Assembly: GCA_019054805.1 (NCBI GenBank)
Contig: JAHQIY010000004.1
Location: 7,014,501 to 7,078,500 of the forward strand
Length of the DNA stretch: 64,000 nucleotides
Direction of reading: 5' to 3'
Source: Brachionus manjavacas
Lineage: Eukaryota > Rotifera > Eurotatoria > Ploima > Brachionidae
The notes under the pieces were generated by a model. The model searched no databases. It saw only the letters and a list, made by a program, of their open reading frames with translations, and had not been told where the DNA came from. Of this stretch, positions 51,057-64,000 are shown piece by piece. Both the position numbers and the translations under genes were made by a program. Positions within the stretch are counted from its first letter, which is position 1. Each line of letters starts with the position of its first letter.

Positions 51057-51627
51057 ATGTCTGAAGCTTCCTCAACTTCTGTACTCTTATCAGTCAATAA
51101 TCAGGAAAATCAACTTGATAATACTGATAATGATGTTGAAGACATAGAAGAAATTCAAACTAAGCGCGGAACTTACACTGTAAGTTGATTAAATTTTTTC
51201 TTGAGATTTTGACAGCGAGTTTTTTGAAAGTTTCTTCTTACTTTCCTGCGTTCTTTTATCAGAATAACAATGTTCGGGGGGAGACTGGTTTTGTAGATTT
51301 TCTAAGAAAGATTAGGAATGCTTTTATGTGAAGTAGAAATAATTTTTTTCATTTTGTTGATCTATTGTGAGGGAACTTTCAGTGATATTCACTATTTGAG
51401 AATTTAAAATCTCGCTGAATAATTGCCAGTTTGAATCTTCAAATGTTATCGAATCATTTCAGGACGAAAATATATCAAATCAACAAGCTTTAAAACTAAT
51501 TGGTCAACTAAGAAAACATCTTTCAAAATCTACACACAATTTTGAATCGTCTTTTGAAAATTTGGAAAGCATTGAAACCGAAATTTTATGCTTAATCGTC
51601 AAACAAAAAAATATTGGACTATTTTAA
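51057..51627 (+). CDS. Unidentified 95-residue protein gene, two exons
   Basis: Exons 51057-51179 and 51463-51627 join in phase 0 through a 283-bp intron (donor GTAAGT, acceptor TTTCAG) to give 288 nt, or 95 residues. The N-terminal half is acidic and polar (SVNNQENQLDNTDNDVEDIE). The C-terminal half (after the intron: DENISNQQALKLIGQLRKHL, then FESSFENLESIETEILCLIV) looks like one or two amphipathic helices, suggesting a small coiled-coil subunit of a larger complex. I do not recognise a family. It begins about 60 bp after a LINE tail. The whole intron appears to be antisense LINE sequence. Coding status rests on paired open exons, matched phase and good splice sites; transcript evidence is absent. 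Confidence 0.62.
51180..51462 (-). mobile_element. Antisense LINE fragment forming the intron of the 95-residue gene
   Basis: From the donor GTAAGTTGATT to at least 51433 this is the reverse complement of about 49027-49280 in the nearby LINE, roughly 93-95% identical by eye with a small internal gap. The remaining about 29 bases to the acceptor still read, on the LINE sense strand, as ITFEDSNWQLF, matching the LINE frame KKANWQLF. The element therefore seems to fill the whole intron. Confidence 0.85.
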
Positions 51628-52269
51628 AAAATTATTTTTTTGTTTTCTGATTAAAGAATTTTTATTTATTGTACTAGATTATGCTTTTTAAATTAATAAA
51701 AACTTTAAAAATAACATTATTTTCTCTTATTTAGATATAACGAAATTCGTTTATTACGAACTGCTTTTGGACTCCCCCAGTGACTTCGTTATAACCGTAC
51801 TTAACTGTATTAGAAAATATGATTTTGGATAAGAAAATTGAATAAATTTATTTTCAATTAAATATAAACCACGTATCACACATAAGTCAGATAAAGAAAT
51901 ATTTTTTCGATTAAAATTTTGAACTCGTGCTTAACTATGAATAACAAACAGTTTTTGATAAAAGTGATATTCAAAATACACAATTCAACGTTTATGTGAG
52001 CTAAAAGATTTAGATTTTGCGTTGAATAACTACTTAAAATTTTCAGAATTTACCGAGCTCAAAAAAGTAAATGAAGTCGATTCTATGTGTGATTTGCAAT
52101 ATTTTATGGATTATTATTTTTTGGGTATTTATATTTATTATTTGGGTGTAAAAATAAATATTTTTTGGGTATTTATTTTTTGTAAAAATTATTAAAAAAG
52201 AAATAAAAACTGGGTACATGAAAATCATTGTCGAGTATTATAAAAATTATTATTGAATATTATAAAATA
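51628..52269. other. AT-rich spacer
   Basis: The 3' flank of the small gene. No coding exon is seen. Confidence 0.5.
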
Positions 52270-52993
52270 TAAAAAAAAAATTATTTTCTAATAAATGCTT
52301 TTTTTGCTAGAGTAGGTCTGCCTCCCTTTTTTTTTTGTCCGATAGGTACTGATTTTGCGATTAATGAAAGACTGACTTCTTTTAATATAATAGCCATACC
52401 AACAATATCGGAAACAAGAGCACTTAGCTAAGAAAATAAAAATTCAAAATCTTCCGTTGTTTAATTATAACTTACCGCTAATCCAAAAGAATGAAAAACT
52501 CCATCTTTATCAGGAGTTCCTATAATAAGTATCGGAAAACCTCGCCAAACTAATTTGTAAGTAGCACCAGCATGAAAATGGTCAAAAATCAAACTAAATT
52601 TTAATTATCTTATTGATGAGAGAAAAAAGAAAATTTAGCCGCGTTAACAGTGTCTTCATCATCACTTATCTCTTCGTCATCACAAATCTTATAGTTAATT
52701 ACAAAAACTTTATTTTCATTTTCGGGAATTTTAGAATGCTTTTTTCACCAATCTTTAAGTTCACCTAGACTTAAACTATAACCACCATACGTCACCCTCT
52801 GGTTATGGCAATGATAAAGAAGACACATCTTTGCACTACATTGTTTATCTAGTTTTTTTGTCCGATAGCATCGATAAGGTACTTTTAAGCCTTCAGCTAT
52901 ATCATAATTGGTGCATTTTGACCATTCCTTTCCAATACTTTTTTCTGCGTCATCGGCGCTGTCAAATTTTTGAATTAATTCCCAAATCGGCAT
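52270..52993 (-). mobile_element. Decayed Mutator-like (MULE) transposase gene
   Basis: Minus-strand pieces of a MULE-type transposase. The N-terminal part at 52993-52745 (MPIWELIQKFDSADDAEK, then VPYRCYRTKKLDKQCSAKM) has the FLYWCH-like Cys/His region. An in-frame stop follows LGELKDW, after which the frame reads on through an acidic stretch. At about 52590-52484 is the transposase-core signature HAGATYKLVWRGFPILIIG, then GVFHSFGLA, followed by an apparent intron of about 50 bp (GTAAGT to TTCTTAG). The basic tail with QKKKG ends near 52270. The acidic residue expected just before ATYKL is missing, and most of the DDE core is absent, so it is inactive. Confidence 0.65.
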
Positions 52994-53094
52994 TTTTTTG
53001 TATTCTTTTGAGATACATGAACTGTTTTCTCAAAAGTTGTCTCAACATCGGTTTCCTCCTGGCTGCTGTTAAATTCTGGTGCAATGATTTTATA

Positions 53095-55435
53095 AAATTT
53101 GGAATGACGTAATTGTTAAAGAAGCATATACCGATACGCTTAGACTTAAAATCTTAAATAAAAATATATTATTAAAATTGAACGAAACAAATAGTGATAA
53201 TTCGAAACGAAATTTAACTGAGATAATTAACGAATTAGGGAGTACAATGCGCGAAGCAATAGATGAAATAACCTCATTAAAAAGTAAGACTAAATCTATT
53301 AATAATAGACATGTAAGGAAAAATAAATGGTGGGACGAGGAAATGAAAGGCCTGAAAGACAAAGTGAACAAAGCGTATCTACAATGGAAAACCTCCGATT
53401 TTACTTCAGAAGAACTCGAAAAGCAACTAAAATTGAAGAAAAATAAATTTAGAAAGAAACAAAGAGAAAAAGTAAAAATAATCGAAGACATAAACGTAAA
53501 AAGAATTGACACTCTCTTTCATGTACTTAGAGATAGATTTTGGAAAGAAATGAAAAGGTTAAGAAAACAGGAAGAAAGTGTAAATGTACCGATGGACGAA
53601 TTAAAGATGAACTTGGAAAGACTTTTCAACGAAAGAAACTATACTACAAATGAGATTAACTTTACTACTGCTCAAGATGTTTTTAAAAAATACGAGAAAG
53701 AAATTAAAGAAACCCTGGACATTAGCAATATTAAGGTTGAACAAAATACGATAAAGGAAATTATAAAAGAGCTTCCAAATGGAAAATCTGTTGGATTTGG
53801 AGATGTCAGCAATGAAATGGTTAAATATGGATGTTTGGAAGTAATGTCCGAAATTATAGCAAAGATAATAGAACAAATGATAAAATTCAACCAGATGCCA
53901 TATTTTTAATGTAGGTAAAATACTTCCTATATTAAAGAATCAAGATGGATTAAATGATGACATAAACAACATTCGTCCAATAACAATATCAGATACTATT
54001 ACCAATGTGTTTGAAAAGTATATATTGAGTAGAATCAGCTAGAAACATGAAGATCCTCAAACACAATTTGGATTCAAAAAAAAAAGTTCCACTAATCATG
54101 GTATCCATTGTGTGACTGAAACAATTCAACATTATAAAATGAGAAAGAAGAAACTGTTTATTTGCGCGATCGATGCAAGTAAAGCATTTGATAAGGTAAT
54201 TAGAGAAATTATGCTGAAAAATTTGATAGGAAAGTTGGAACCAGAAATATGGAGAATTTTAAAAAGCTATTACAATGACTCTTTATCAACTGTCCAAAAC
54301 AAAAATGAAATCTCATCAATTTTCAATATGACAGTTGGAGTAAAGCAAGGAGGTCCGCTATCACCAAAATTGTTCTCAATCTATGTTGAAGATCTGATAA
54401 AGGAAATAATGCAAACTGACTTAATAACTGATATTAATGGAATTAAAACAGGCATACTAATGTATGCTGATGACCTGTTAATAATGACAGAGTCCATAAA
54501 AAAAATGGAAAAAGTCCTTAAAATCTGTGAGAACTTTGGACTGCGAACTGGAATAAAATTTAACCCGTCTAAGACACAGATTATGCGAATTAACGGATCT
54601 AAAAAGGAAAATGCTAGACTTGAACTCTGTGGAGAGGAAATTGAATGGGTCGAGAAAATCAAATACTTAGGAGTATGGGTTGATGGAAAATGCTACAGTA
54701 AGGAACATTTGAGAAAGAGAAGATTTAGTACATGGAGAGCTTTCTATCTGCTAAAACAAAACCTAGACCTCAATAGTAGTAAAATGAGTCCACAGCTAAA
54801 ATCCCACTTATTTAAAACATACGTAAGACCAATCACTTACTATGGACTAGAGAATTGCGTAATAAGTAAAAGCGAAAAAAGTAAGATCCAAACAATGGAA
54901 TGTCTAATGATTAAACAGATGCTTGGTCTCGACAAAAGATCGCGTACGACCAATCTGTTATATGCACTAAATATTGAACCAGTATGCTCGAAAATAAAAA
55001 AATTAAAACTTAACTTCGCATCTAGAATAATTGGCAATGAGTACACCTCAAAAATATTTAGATCTAAAGAAGTTAATGTAATTTACATTAATAAATTTAT
55101 TCAGGAGTTGAGAGAGAATCTTGGGTCGAATGAGATCATAACTCAAGATATCTTAATGCAAAAAGTAAGACAAATCGAAGAAGAAGAAAAGATGAATGGT
55201 AAAAACTGAATAAGCGAAACGATTAAATTCTGTCTTGGAGATATAGAAGAAAGAAAAGAACAGTTAAAATTAATACTTAAAGCTTACTTACCTAAAACTA
55301 GACCTAGAACAGTAGAGTCTATTGAAACTCAATGAAGTTTGACGTATGGTTGGTTATTGTTACTTGGTTTTGATGTATTCTTGGTTGATGCTACTTGTAT
55401 ATATAATTGCTCAACCTTAACTCAAAGGAATGTAC

Positions 55436-55468
<33 letters not shown>

Positions 55469-55475
55469 TAAAAAA
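53095..55475 (+). mobile_element. 5'-truncated LINE with reverse transcriptase and poly-A
   Basis: A non-LTR element joined directly to the MULE remnant. The ORF2 linker and fingers lie at 53178-53909 (KNKWWDEEMKGLKDKV, ELPNGKSVGFGDVSNEMVKY). A short frame break follows, then the RT palm at 54112-55209 (ICAIDASKAFDKVIREIML, GVKQGGPLSPKLFSIYVEDL, MYADDLLIM, KYLGVWVDG, TYVRPITYYGLENC). The YADD box is intact. The 3' UTR ends in poly-A at about 55441-55473. No endonuclease domain remains. Few breaks suggest a young copy. Confidence 0.9.
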
Positions 55476-57205
55476 ATACTTACGACTTTTTTAAAGGTTT
55501 TATCTTTTTTTGTGTATTTCAATATTTGAATATTTAATTTAAAATTAAACTTTTGTTGTATTTATGAAGGCATTTATTTTAATATTTTAATATCTTAAAC
55601 ATAATTGTAAATTAAAAATAGGAAAACTAACAGTACAAAAATCCATGTATTTAATTTTATTTTATTTTTAACATCGCCAAGTTTGGCGTAATTTTATGAA
55701 TAAATAATAATAATAATAACATACTTTTTAAAAAGAATTCTTGACGTAACTAAGATTAGTAAACGCACAATAAAATAATAATACATGTTATTTTAAAAAG
55801 AACACAATATTTAATATTTATGCGTATAAGATCTAACATTTTTTTAATTATTTAATTAACGTCTTGTTACTCGCTATATAGCCCTGCTCTTTTATCTTAC
55901 ATTCTAATACTTATTTATCTAAATATTTAAAACCGAAATGTGTGAAAAAAAGTAAAATTTTCATGCATATACTTACGATAACTAACTTTAATATTTGAAA
56001 ATAGTGCTTTTATAATTGTCTTAATCCATTTTTTTAGATTACATATTATAGATTAATTTTTTTACAACTTAAAAATAAATTTTGGTCAAAAAATTAAGAA
56101 TAGAAAAAACATTCAAATTTATTGAAATTCATTCATTCAAGTTTTTCTTACAAGAAATGTTGTTTGTACAGTATGTCACAAAAAGCTAGAATCAAGTTGA
56201 AAAAAATAACCCATTAAATATTTTAAGCACTCAAATTATTTATCTAATATCATAATTGATTTTTAACTAAATACCAATTAAAAGTTAAGAATTTTTATGC
56301 ATATTAAGTCGTTTAGCTGAATTACGATTTCGAATTTTATGCAACTACCAACTTCAACAGATTCAATGGTTGATTAGCGATAAATCGAACCCAAGTAATA
56401 AAAATTGTAAAAATAAAAAAGTATTTGTTGACAGGTCAAATGTTTTCATTTGAAAAATTTAAAATATTTTATTTTTTTAAAAAAGGGTTTTTATGATAGT
56501 CAAGGGATTTTAAAAATTGGTTTTCAAACAAATTCTGATGCTAATAAACAGTTCTGCCAGATGAGGGTATATGAAAATAATTTATCTAATCGAATTTTTT
56601 ATGTCAATAAATGTGGACTCATTAAATTAGTATTTGTACTATTATTTAATTACATAGTATTCAAAAATAATGCTAATTTTCTATTTTCTTTTTTGAAGTA
56701 TTAAATTAAATTTGAAAGATAGATAACAATAAAAAGCTATAATGAAACAAGATTTAAAATTTATATCTTTATCTTACAAAGATAATACTTCAGAAAATTG
56801 AGAAAATTGAAAATTAACATTTTTTTTTAATACTACGTAATTAAATAATATTATTTACTTTGAAAGATATAGAAAATTATGAAAAGCAATTATCTAAACA
56901 AGATTTCAAAGATTACAATGACTATACCCCAGTTATTCTTGGTAAATGGAAAACAACTCTTGACAGCACAAGCAATATTTTGTTTCTTTTAAATAACTGA
57001 TTAAAAGATACAAAATGAGCGTGTGTTACCTTATAAAACATAATAAATGCCAACACATGATCGGAATTGCTGCTTGTCTCAAAATTTGTAATTTAAGTAG
57101 GTATGGAAACAAAAACTGTTTCATTTGGTCATAAACTCGAGAGAGAAAGGTCAGCTAAAACAAAGCACGCACTGTAACCAATAGACACAATTACAATCAT
57201 AGCAT
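55476..57205. other. AT-rich spacer with a small retroelement-tail patch
   Basis: At about 55670-55715 a cgccaagtttggcg hairpin is followed by AAT repeats, like the 3' end of another LINE. The rest shows no convincing coding sequence. Confidence 0.5.
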
Positions 57206-57297
57206 CAGATGATTCATCTGATGATGACGGCTCAAATGATGATAAACCAATTTTATCACAGTCATTCAGCAAGAAATCAAAACCAACAGTAGAATAA
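57205..57297 (+). CDS. Possible terminal exon of an unknown gene (acidic/basic tail)
   Basis: After an AG acceptor at 57201-57202 (caatcatag) an open stretch of 30 codons ends in TAA. It reads SDDSSDDDGSNDDKPILSQS, then a basic end, SFSKKSKPTVE. The inverted arm (45852 downward) keeps the same frame with mostly conservative changes and the same stop. That constraint hints at a real C-terminal exon whose other exons lie outside the duplicated block or were lost. The alternative is chance persistence in a young duplication. Confidence 0.35.
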   Translation, partial: SDDSSDDDGSNDDKPILSQSFSKKSKPTVE

Positions 57298-57546
57298 AAA
57301 AATTGGTTAGGGATGTACCTTAAAAAATAGGTAGACCACCTCAAGAACAAGTCGCACAACAACTCATTAAAAATTATTTGATATGTAACTTGAATTTAAT
57401 GAAAAATTGAATTTTTAATAATTAAAGCATATCTACAATTTATTTATCTGATACCTGGGTTATCAAAATTTTATCGTTCTAAGTAACTATAGGAAACTCA
57501 AAAGTAATCATATAATTTAACCAATTAAAATAAATCAAGTTTCGAA

Positions 57547-57554
57547 TATAAATA
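57547..57554 (+). promoter_or_regulatory. TATA-like box of the first intact alpha-tubulin gene
   Basis: TATAAATA lies 107 bp before the ATG. The inverted pseudogene arm has TTAAATA-like sequence here, and the second tandem copy lacks the region entirely. Confidence 0.5.
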
Positions 57555-57633
57555 GACTAGTTGGTCTTTTTAAAAATCATTAATTAAAATTTTATCTGAG
57601 AATCGAACCTTCTCTTAAAGCAATTTTTTGTAA

Positions 57634-59010
<1,377 letters not shown>

Positions 59011-60293
59011 AAACACATTTCAACATTTCAAATTATTAAGATTTTAAAAATTATTTTAAGCAATAAATTTTTTAAAAAATCATTGTTTTTGTTGCTGTCT
59101 TGGAAAAAAGTGTGTGTCGTAGATGTTTAATTTTAATTTTTTTTATTTAAAGCTTTAATAATCTTTTTAAGCCATACATTTTTGTAGGAGATGATTTAAT
59201 TTCATTAATTATTTCTAAAAAATTTATTTGATAAAAATTGAATTTCGTCATTAATAAGATATTTAAATGGGAAATATTTCGGAAATTTTAGGAAAAAAAA
59301 ACTGACAATTTGTAAAATAAGTTAAATGACCAGATGAAATAATATATATTGCAATTTTCTCTCAAAATTTTCACCGTTTGTTCAAGAAGCAATTTTTCTT
59401 AATTAGGCTTTTGATTAATAGAAATATTTATTAAAAAAACATGATTAGTGTATCAACACCTTAATACTCAAAAAACGACATGGATATTAATTACAATTTG
59501 ATTAATATTTGCATATTAATCTTTTATCTATGACTTGAGTATTCAATGCAGTTATCATGCGTACCTTAAAGTATTTTGATGCCAGACATTTCAACCAAAA
59601 TTTCTTGATTTATCATTAATAACTTAAAAAATATCGATCATAATTTTCTCTTGAAATTTAGATCGTAGCAATATTGAATCAAATTTAAATTTGTCTAAGA
59701 AATTAATTTGAAGTAAAGTATGCTGATTTATGATTACTTTTGAATAAAATTAATTTAATGATTGCTAAAAAGTTGCTTCATTTAGTTTAGTTTAACTCAA
59801 TTGAGATTACGAAATTTTTAAATCGATGTATCTTTTGTCTTAAGACATGGTCTAGCTAAAAATTATTTAAAATTTTTTACTTGGATTTTTTATGGTTAAA
59901 GTTTTATTTCATCAACTCAAGCAATTTTATAAAATCAGGAATCAAAACTAAAATAAATTTAGATTTTGTTAGAAATCAACAGCGGAATTCAGTTGAATAT
60001 AATTTTAGTTTATACTTTTGTATTTTTTTCAATTGAATAAAGAAAACTCTATATTTATAATGTAAATTATCCGTAAGCGTATTTTTTAACTTTCAGAACC
60101 ACTAGAACTTTTGATAAGTATTGTTTCCGGTTTTTATCTTGAATTCACGAATTTACAGCTCTCAAGGTGTCTAAAATAATATAAAAAGCCATTTGTAATA
60201 ACAAATGTAAAACCAGAATCATCGGTGATCGGTCTGAAAATTTAATAATGTTTTTGAAAGATTCATTAAAGAAACTAATGGTTCCGGTACTTT

Positions 60294-61439
60294 ATCGATA
60301 AGGTACTTTTAAGCCTTCAGCTATATCATAATTGGTGCATTTTGACCATTCCTTTCCAATACTTTTTTCTGCGTCATCGGCGCTGTCAAATGTTTGAATT
60401 AATTCCCAAATCGGCATTTTTTTGTATTCTTTTGAGATACATGAACTGTTTTCTCAAAAGTTGTCTCAACATCGGTTTCCTCCTGGCTGCTGTTAAATTC
60501 TGGTGCAATGATTTTATAAAATTTGGAATGACGTAATTGTTAAAGAAGCATATACCGATACGCTTAGACTTAAAATCTTAAATAAAAATATATTATTAAA
60601 ATTGAACGAAACAAATAGTGATAATTCGAAACGAAATTTAACTGAGATAATTAACGAATTAGGGAGTACAATGCGCGAAGCAATAGATGAAATAACCTCA
60701 TTAAAAAGTAAGACTAAATCTATTAATAATAGACATGTAAGGAAAAATAAATGGTGGGACGAGGAAATGAAAGGCCTGAAAGACAAAGTGAACAAAGCGT
60801 ATCTACAATGGAAAACCTCCGATTTTACTTCAGAAGAACTCGAAAAGCAACTAAAATTGAAGAAAAATAAATTTAGAAAGAAACAAAGAGAAAAAGTAAA
60901 AATAATCGAAGACATAAACGTAAAAAGAATTGACACTCTCTTTCATGTACATAGAGATAGATTTTGGAAAGAAATGAAAAGGTTAAGAAAACAGGAAGAA
61001 AGTGTAAATGTACCGATGGACGAATTAAAGATGAACTTGGAAAGACTTTTCAACGAAAGAAACTATACTACAAATGAGATTAACTTTACTACTGCTCAAG
61101 ATGTTTTTAAAAAATACGAGAAAGAAATTAAAGAAACCCTGGACATTAGCAATATTAAGGTTGAACAAAATACGATAAAGGAAATTATAAAAGAGCTTCC
61201 AAATGGAAAATCTGTTGGATTTGGAGATGTCAGCAATGAAATGGTTAAATATGGATGTTTGGAAGTAATGTCCGAAATTATAGCAAAGATAATAGAACAA
61301 ATGATAAAATTCAACCAGATGCCATATTTTTTTAATGTAGGTAAAATACTTCCTATATTAAAGAATCAAGATGGATTAAATGATGACATAAACAACATTC
61401 GTCCAATAACAATATCAGATACTATTACCAATTAATCGT
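60294..61439 (+). repeat. Duplicated MULE-LINE segment between the tubulin copies
   Basis: Copy of 52870 to about 54006: the end of the MULE N-terminal region, then the LINE linker. I see only a handful of differences in over 1.1 kb. They include a two-T length change in a T run, which here keeps the LINE frame open to 61435 where the source copy shifts. The right edge switches abruptly from the LINE (attaccaat) to tubulin leader (tctcttaaagcaa), with about six unmatched bases between. Confidence 0.93.
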
Positions 61440-61461
61440 CTCTTAAAGCAATTTTTTGTAA

Positions 61462-62838
<1,377 letters not shown>

Positions 62839-64000
62839 AAACACATTTCAACATTTCAAATTATTAAGATTTTAAAAATTATTTTAAGCAATAAATTTTT
62901 TAAAAAATCATTGTTTTTGTTGCTGTCTTGGAAAAAAGTGTGTGTCGTAGATGTTTAATTTTAATTTTTTTTATTTAAAGCTTTAATAATCTTTTTAAGC
63001 CATACATTTTTGTAGGAGATGATTTAATTTCATTAATTATTTCTAAAAAATTTATTTGATAAAAATTGAATTTCGTCATTAATAAGATATTTAAATGGGA
63101 AATATTTCGGAAATTTTAGGAAAAAAACTGACAATTTGTAAAATAAGTTAAATGACCAGATGAAATAATATATATTGCAATTTTCTCTCAAAATTTTCAC
63201 CGTTTGTTCAAGAAGCAATTTTTCTTAATTAGGCTTTTGATTAATAGAAATATTTATTAAAAAAACATGATTAGTGTATCAACACCTTAATACTCAAAAA
63301 ACGACATGGATATTAATTACAATTTGATTAATATTTGCATATTAATCTTTTATCTATGACTTGAGTATTCAATGCAGTTATCATGCGTACCTTAAAGTAT
63401 TTTGATGCCAGACATTTCAACCAAAATTTCTTGATTTATCATTAATAACTTAAAAAATATCGATCATAATTTTCTCTTGAAATTTAGATCGTAGCAATAT
63501 TGAATCAAATTTAAATTTGTCTAAGAAATTAATTTGAAGTAAAGTATGCTGATTTATGATTACTTTTGAATAAAATTAATTTAATGATTGCTAAAAAGTT
63601 GCTTCATTTAGTTTAGTTTAACTCAATTGAGATTACGAAATTTTTAAATCGATGTATCTTTTGTCTTAAGACATGGTCTAGCTAAAAATTATTTAAAATT
63701 TTTTACTTGGATTTTTTATGGTTAAAGTTTTATTTCATCAACTCAAGCAATTTTATAAAATCAGGAATCAAAACTAAAATAAATTTAGATTTTGTTAGAA
63801 ATCAACAGCGGAATTCAGTTGAATATAATTTTAGTTTATACTTTTGTATTTTTTTCAATTGAATAAAGAAAACTCTATATTTATAATGTAAATTATCCGT
63901 AAGCGTATTTTTTAACTTTCAGAACCACTAGAACTTTTGATAAGTATTGTTTCCGGTTTTTATCTTGAATTCACGAATTTACAGCTCTCAAGGTGTCTAA
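62839..64000 (+). repeat. 3' flank of tubulin copy B, duplicate of 59011-60172
   Basis: Direct duplicate of the copy A 3' flank, with one visible A-run length difference near 63121. No gene is seen. The window ends about 120 bp before the position equivalent to the copy A/MULE join. Confidence 0.9.

Noticed and set aside
53090-53512. 140-codon minus-strand frame opposite the LINE, repeated at 60.5-60.9 kb
   Set aside because: Antisense shadow of the LINE linker; it is hydrophobic because of A-rich codons on the other strand.

Overview
The window is animal nuclear DNA. It is very AT-rich, most introns are short (52-924 bp; one is 2.8 kb), and the genes are unmistakably metazoan: ARNT, an Alx-type homeobox gene with an OAR tail, the U7 snRNP protein Lsm11, EBP2, a METTL22-like methyltransferase and alpha-tubulin. 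AT content, gene compactness and the retroelement and Mutator-like load suggest a small spiralian such as a monogonont rotifer. That assignment is inference and was not tested.

Layout. 1-9.9 kb: two Ty3/Gypsy LTR retrotransposon fossils among LINE remnants. The first (+ strand) is cut by the window edge. The second (- strand) has both 150-bp LTRs, which look identical. 10.4-11.4 kb: a rhodopsin-class receptor gene (-). 14.5-19.2 kb: ARNT (-, three exons), with a LINE remnant and a foldback element in its large intron. 19.6-21.4 kb: three LINE 3' fragments. 22.1-23.3 kb: a 740-bp near-perfect palindrome and a smaller one. 25.1-28.4 kb: a CD225/dispanin membrane protein and a METTL22-like methyltransferase (both -). 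30.1-31.9 kb: EBP2 and LSM11 (both -, about 110 bp apart). 32.4-33.6 kb: a Thr/Ser-repeat type II membrane protein (+). 33.8-35.4 kb: two MITE-like elements. 36.8-38.9 kb: the Alx-type homeobox gene (-).

42.8-64 kb is dominated by alpha-tubulin segmental duplications. One arm is inverted (42.8-45.9 kb, a frameshifted mosaic pseudogene). One intact gene lies at 57.7-59.0 kb. A second intact copy, identical in protein, lies at 61.5-62.8 kb. Between the arms are LINEs of at least three lineages, a Mutator-like transposase remnant, and a two-exon 95-codon gene whose only intron is antisense LINE sequence. The joins are best explained by tandem duplication of about 7.4 kb (52.87-60.29 kb) followed by loss of about 3.6 kb from the second copy.

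The host genes form no single pathway. LSM11 (histone pre-mRNA processing) and EBP2 (ribosome biogenesis) are a close head-to-tail RNA-processing pair. The most notable observations are the LINE-derived intron, the mosaic tubulin duplications, the long palindrome and the compact Lsm11. Exon joins were placed by eye from GT/AG sites and reading phase. In each multi-exon gene the exon lengths add to a multiple of three.
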